NCBI RefSeq assembly: GCF_028502605.1
Contig: NC_079232.1
Span: forward strand, 6,138,001-6,202,000
Source of the DNA: Trichoderma breve
Lineage: Eukaryota > Ascomycota > Sordariomycetes > Hypocreales > Hypocreaceae
Direction of reading: 5' to 3'
DNA: 64,000 nt
The translations under genes and the position numbers were made by a program. Positions within the stretch are counted from its first letter, which is position 1; each line of letters begins with the position of its first letter. The notes under the pieces were generated by a model, which saw nothing but the letters and a program-made list of their open reading frames with translations, made no database searches and had not been told where the DNA came from. Positions 60,743-64,000 of this stretch are shown here, in pieces.

Positions 60743-63481
60743 GATGATGAAATGAATGTGTTGAGTGAGTGGACGGGTCAAAAGATCCCAAAGGGGTGAG
60801 TTGAAAGAATGCAGGGGGGAGTGGAAGATGCAACAAGGCTTGCTGAGGAGAAGAGAGTCAAGAAAAAGCTCGGCATCCAGGAGGCGAGATGATGGTCTTA
60901 AGTAGCCCTCTCAGTCTGGTCCATTGTGTTCAACAAAGCTTGTTGTTCATCTTCATCTGCCCTCCACATCCTTCGCTTCGCCTTCAACATGGGTCATCAT
61001 GGAACAACCCCATTATTGCGGGCAAGCTTAAGAGGGGGTCGGCTCATCAGGAAATTGGAAACAGAGACAGCCGTAGTTACACCCAAGGGGGAGAGCGCCT
61101 CCTAGCAACCGAAGATCAGATACATGCTGGTAATAATAGCAATAGCACTACTCCGTAGTAGTAATAACACAGCATCAGTTGTGGTCGATCCTGGCACATG
61201 ACTCCGTGCATCAGCGGAGCACGACGGTGGCAGTGATAACATTAGGTGGCACCTATCTTTGGTCTTGGTGTCTGGTTTTAGATCGTTGGAGCATGGCAGT
61301 CTCAAGCTGACACTAGCTTGTCATCTCTCCCTTCTTCTTTTGGCACCGATTTATCCGGGTGCTCATCGAGTCTCAAAGCTCACAACTCGAGAGGAGAGAG
61401 ACAATAACAGAAACAAAAGCCACAAAACGGCCTTGCGCCCTTGCATGAAGCAGTCATGGGGCAGATCGGACGCTGTTCCTGCGCTAGCGGCAGGAGAGAG
61501 AACCTCGCTTGGGAAGCACTGCACATCACTCTCTAGCACTCGCTTTAGCGATATCAGTGTCTCCTCCCTTGCCTTTCTCTCCCCCCTTTTAGGAGGGCTT
61601 TCTCTCTCCTTGCTTAGGGGTCAAACGTAGGGCTGTAGCTAGCTTTGTTTTGATGTCTGCTGAGTCAAAATTTTCTGATGGAAAGACACTGAGGTGTCCA
61701 GAATAACCTGGTAAACCACATCTTGTTTCAATGGCCTTAGCTCGATGTAGCACAAGAAAGCGTGTGTACGGGTGAGCGCAGTTCTGTGATATCTGAAGCC
61801 CACTCAAGTGCCAAGTCTGTCAACCTCCGTGCCCCCCTGGTCATCTGTCGATGGAGTCCCTAAGTATGATTAATTGTGGAGGCCCGGTGGGTGATCATCG
61901 CAAACCAGCTTCTTCCGTAGCATGCGGGTGGATTTGGTCGGCTTTTGGTCACAGCTCCCGGCCGCCGCCCCCGAGAACGGCTTAAACACGAGCCTCGTTA
62001 TGAGTTTGTATAATGCCGTAATGACAGAAACCAGGACATCCGTGGTATGACGCCGTGTAAAAGCAGTGTCGAGGCAGCCTGGTCAATTTCTATGCTCAAC
62101 ACTGAAACGCTATAGAATGAGCTGTTCGTGACATAATCACTCTTCCGCGCTCTCGCGTCAATACTGCACACAAGAAAACATTGTTCATCAGTGACAATCA
62201 CATCTTGTCCACGCAATATTCGTGCCATGGCAGATAGGCGGGCCCTTTTCTCAAAAGGCCGTTTAATTTCCGCACCCCGACCGGCACACTCCTTGTATGC
62301 TGGGCTGGCTCCTAATGCAAGACGGTCATCGCCCTGTCCGGCCATGCTGGAAATAGCATCGTACAGTCCGGGGAAACCAGCGACAAGGCGAAAAAGGGAA
62401 AGGAAACGGAAACATCAACATCTAGACCCTCCCAATCTCTCCACTTCTTGTGGGCAAATTGGCCCTGTGCCATTGCTAGCGTGTCACAGCGCCGCTTCTC
62501 GAACGAGCCAGCCTTGAAATCGTGTTTTGCTTTGGCTCACCAGGGTAGCCAAGGAGAGGAAGAACCTGGCAGGATTGAAGCATTTATGCATAAGAAGCGC
62601 AAGCAAATGCGCCCCTATCATACGTTAGAAGCTTAAAGTATAATAATGCCGGTAAAGATTTTGGGTCAGGCATGAAGTTCTATGACAATGCAGCGTTTGT
62701 ATCAATGAAATGCACACGAATTGGCCTTGTCAATGTTTTTGTGAAAGCACACTGCGTTCACCTACGTGAATTGAGAATTGAAATATGATGAGCTGTGCAC
62801 CAGACATCATTCGATGATACCGGATGATCATACTACCAGATAGTTTGTATAAATGGGGCAATAGTGATGCATCATCCCGCAATTCATCTTGTTCGGCGGC
62901 ATCGACAGCTCGTATCCCATGTGAAGCCGCTCTCTCGCATAGAACCTTCCTTGAAGTGTCGCTACAAAGCGTGAAATGCACATGGCAAGCGTCCCCTGTT
63001 CAGGGGAATTGCGATCTCGATCCTAATAGAATCATCAAGCGAGGCTTATTAGCACTCCATCGCATGTTCTCCTATGCTCGTTTGTAAAAATCCCCATCTC
63101 CACTCCGGTGATCGGAATCTCGGTTGTTGTTCCAGTATAAATAGCACAACTCTTCATGATTTGCCTCCTCGCCTCCTTTCCCCCCCATTTGTAATGTGCG
63201 ACTGAAGCCGCTTCCTTCGACTCTTCTTTCAACAAGCCCAATGGGGCTTCCTCTTCTTTTTTTCTTGAATCTCCAGCTTTCCGGAAACCCCCGGTTTCAT
63301 AGGCAGACAAAGAAGAAGAATAGCACATATATTTTGTGCATACAGAGGCAAAGAGTATGGAGTGATGCAGCACTGCCGGGTAGCCCTTGCGATATGAGTT
63401 CAAGGCTGCAAACTGCATGTAAGAGCAGGGTCGTTGGGTCAGCATAGCTTTTGCTTGTGCGACGTCCATGTCTCATCTCTC
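60743..63481. other. 2.7 kb spacer between wall-protein gene and yae1
   Basis: The left part is the promoter of the wall-protein gene, and one TACTCCGTA motif lies at 61149. The right part is the 3' flank of the Yae1 gene. Intervening frames are short and carry no domain. Confidence 0.5.
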
Positions 63482-64000
63482 TCACCACTCCAGGCGCTGT
63501 CTCGATGTAGCAGGAGGAAGTGTGATCGTACTAGCACTGCCAGTTGCGTCGTCCACTACAGCCTCCATCCGGCCATCGCCATCTTCGCCATCGAGCAGGG
63601 ATCGGTCAATCTTCCACAGTTTGACTCGCTCGTCAACGATGTCGGTCCACTTCCTTATCAGGGGGTGAGCCTTTGCCACATCAGGGAAGAGCACTTCGTC
63701 GCCTCCATTGGCTTCCTCGACGTTGTAGATCCAGTTTCCGTCAGGGGCCCAATAGTCAGAGCTGAATATCTTGACAACGCTGAGCTCCTCTCTAGCCTCT
63801 GCCAGCAGCTTGGAAGCATCTGTGGCTTCTTTGTCCTCGTTACCAGCCACGCCATTGAGCTTTCCCAGAGCCTCCTCAATGCCTTCCAGGGTGCCGAGTA
63901 ACTGCCCTGCCGCCAGTCCTATCGTGGCGCCAAGACTGAAGCCCTCGTCGAACCCAGCTTGGATGGTACGCTCTTTTGCCGCCGAGATACCTTCTCGATA
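63482..64000 (-). CDS. YAE1: Yae1 protein, 3' part (runs off the window)
   Basis: The visible part encodes the last 172 residues; the start lies beyond 64000. It opens in the Yae1 repeat region: YREGISAAKE, then IQAGFDEGFSLGATIGLAAG and QLLGTLEG, the spaced Gly/Phe repeat (deca-GX3) of the family. The C-terminal part is acidic and helical and less conserved; it ends in RQRLEW. Yae1 with Lto1 recruits the ABC protein Rli1/ABCE1 to the cytosolic iron-sulfur assembly machinery, so it links Fe-S cluster supply to ribosome recycling. No intron is seen in the visible part. Confidence 0.85.
   Translation of the reverse strand, partial: YREGISAAKERTIQAGFDEGFSLGATIGLAAGQLLGTLEGIEEALGKLNGVAGNEDKEATDASKLLAEAREELSVVKIFSSDYWAPDGNWIYNVEEANGGDEVLFPDVAKAHPLIRKWTDIVDERVKLWKIDRSLLDGEDGDGRMEAVVDDATGSASTITLPPATSRQRLEW

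Overview
The window is nuclear DNA of a filamentous ascomycete, most likely a Sordariomycete and perhaps Hypocreales (inference). The evidence is short introns with GTRNGT donors and CTAAC-type branch points, fungus-specific families (AreA/NIT2 GATA factor, 2EXR protein, Rgd1-type F-BAR RhoGAP, fungal Med12), CT-rich leaders, and ordinary housekeeping genes spaced 0.5 to 6 kb apart. I see no bacterial, phage, CRISPR, tRNA or rRNA feature, no intact transposon, and no secondary-metabolite or other functional cluster.

Sixteen protein genes are supported, one cut by the right edge. From left to right: a gene-poor edge (1-6337) with one doubtful RING-like relic; an RBR/IBR RING protein (6338-8434, +); ribosomal protein eS28 (11605-12146, +); an Rgd1-like RhoGAP (14719-17519, +) convergent with Mediator subunit Med12 (23943-18997, -); a 4.6 kb spacer with a 17-bp tandem repeat; a secreted CREG/PNPOx-like protein (29456-28587, -); a 2EXR protein (31207-30053, -); a Dbf2/Sid2 kinase (33230-35528, +) convergent with the nitrogen regulator AreA (40596-37176, -); a 6.2 kb spacer; an SGNH hydrolase (46792-47848, +); a WBP11-like splicing protein (48440-49404, +); an MFS monocarboxylate-type transporter (50893-52429, +) convergent with phosphopantothenate-cysteine ligase (54187-52948, -); an acetyl-CoA transporter (56852-55012, -) divergent from a CENP-O/Mcm21 kinetochore protein (58061-59121, +); a GPI-type wall protein (60742-59687, -); and Yae1 at the right edge (-, partial).

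I built exon structures by hand from splice signals and frame continuity; 22 introns are called. Two are GC-AG introns (transporter and CENP-O), a high share for a fungus. The genes do not form a pathway. They are independent housekeeping, regulatory and surface genes: translation, Mediator, nitrogen control, mitotic exit, kinetochore, CoA synthesis, and acetyl-CoA transport.

The most notable protein observation is that the RBR protein keeps the zinc ligands of its RING2 module but lacks the catalytic Cys and the nearby His, which predicts a ligase-dead RBR. The most notable DNA observation is an intergenic 9-mer, TACTCCGTA, found at least eight times where about 0.5 is expected. I did not find a convincing previously undescribed multi-gene system.
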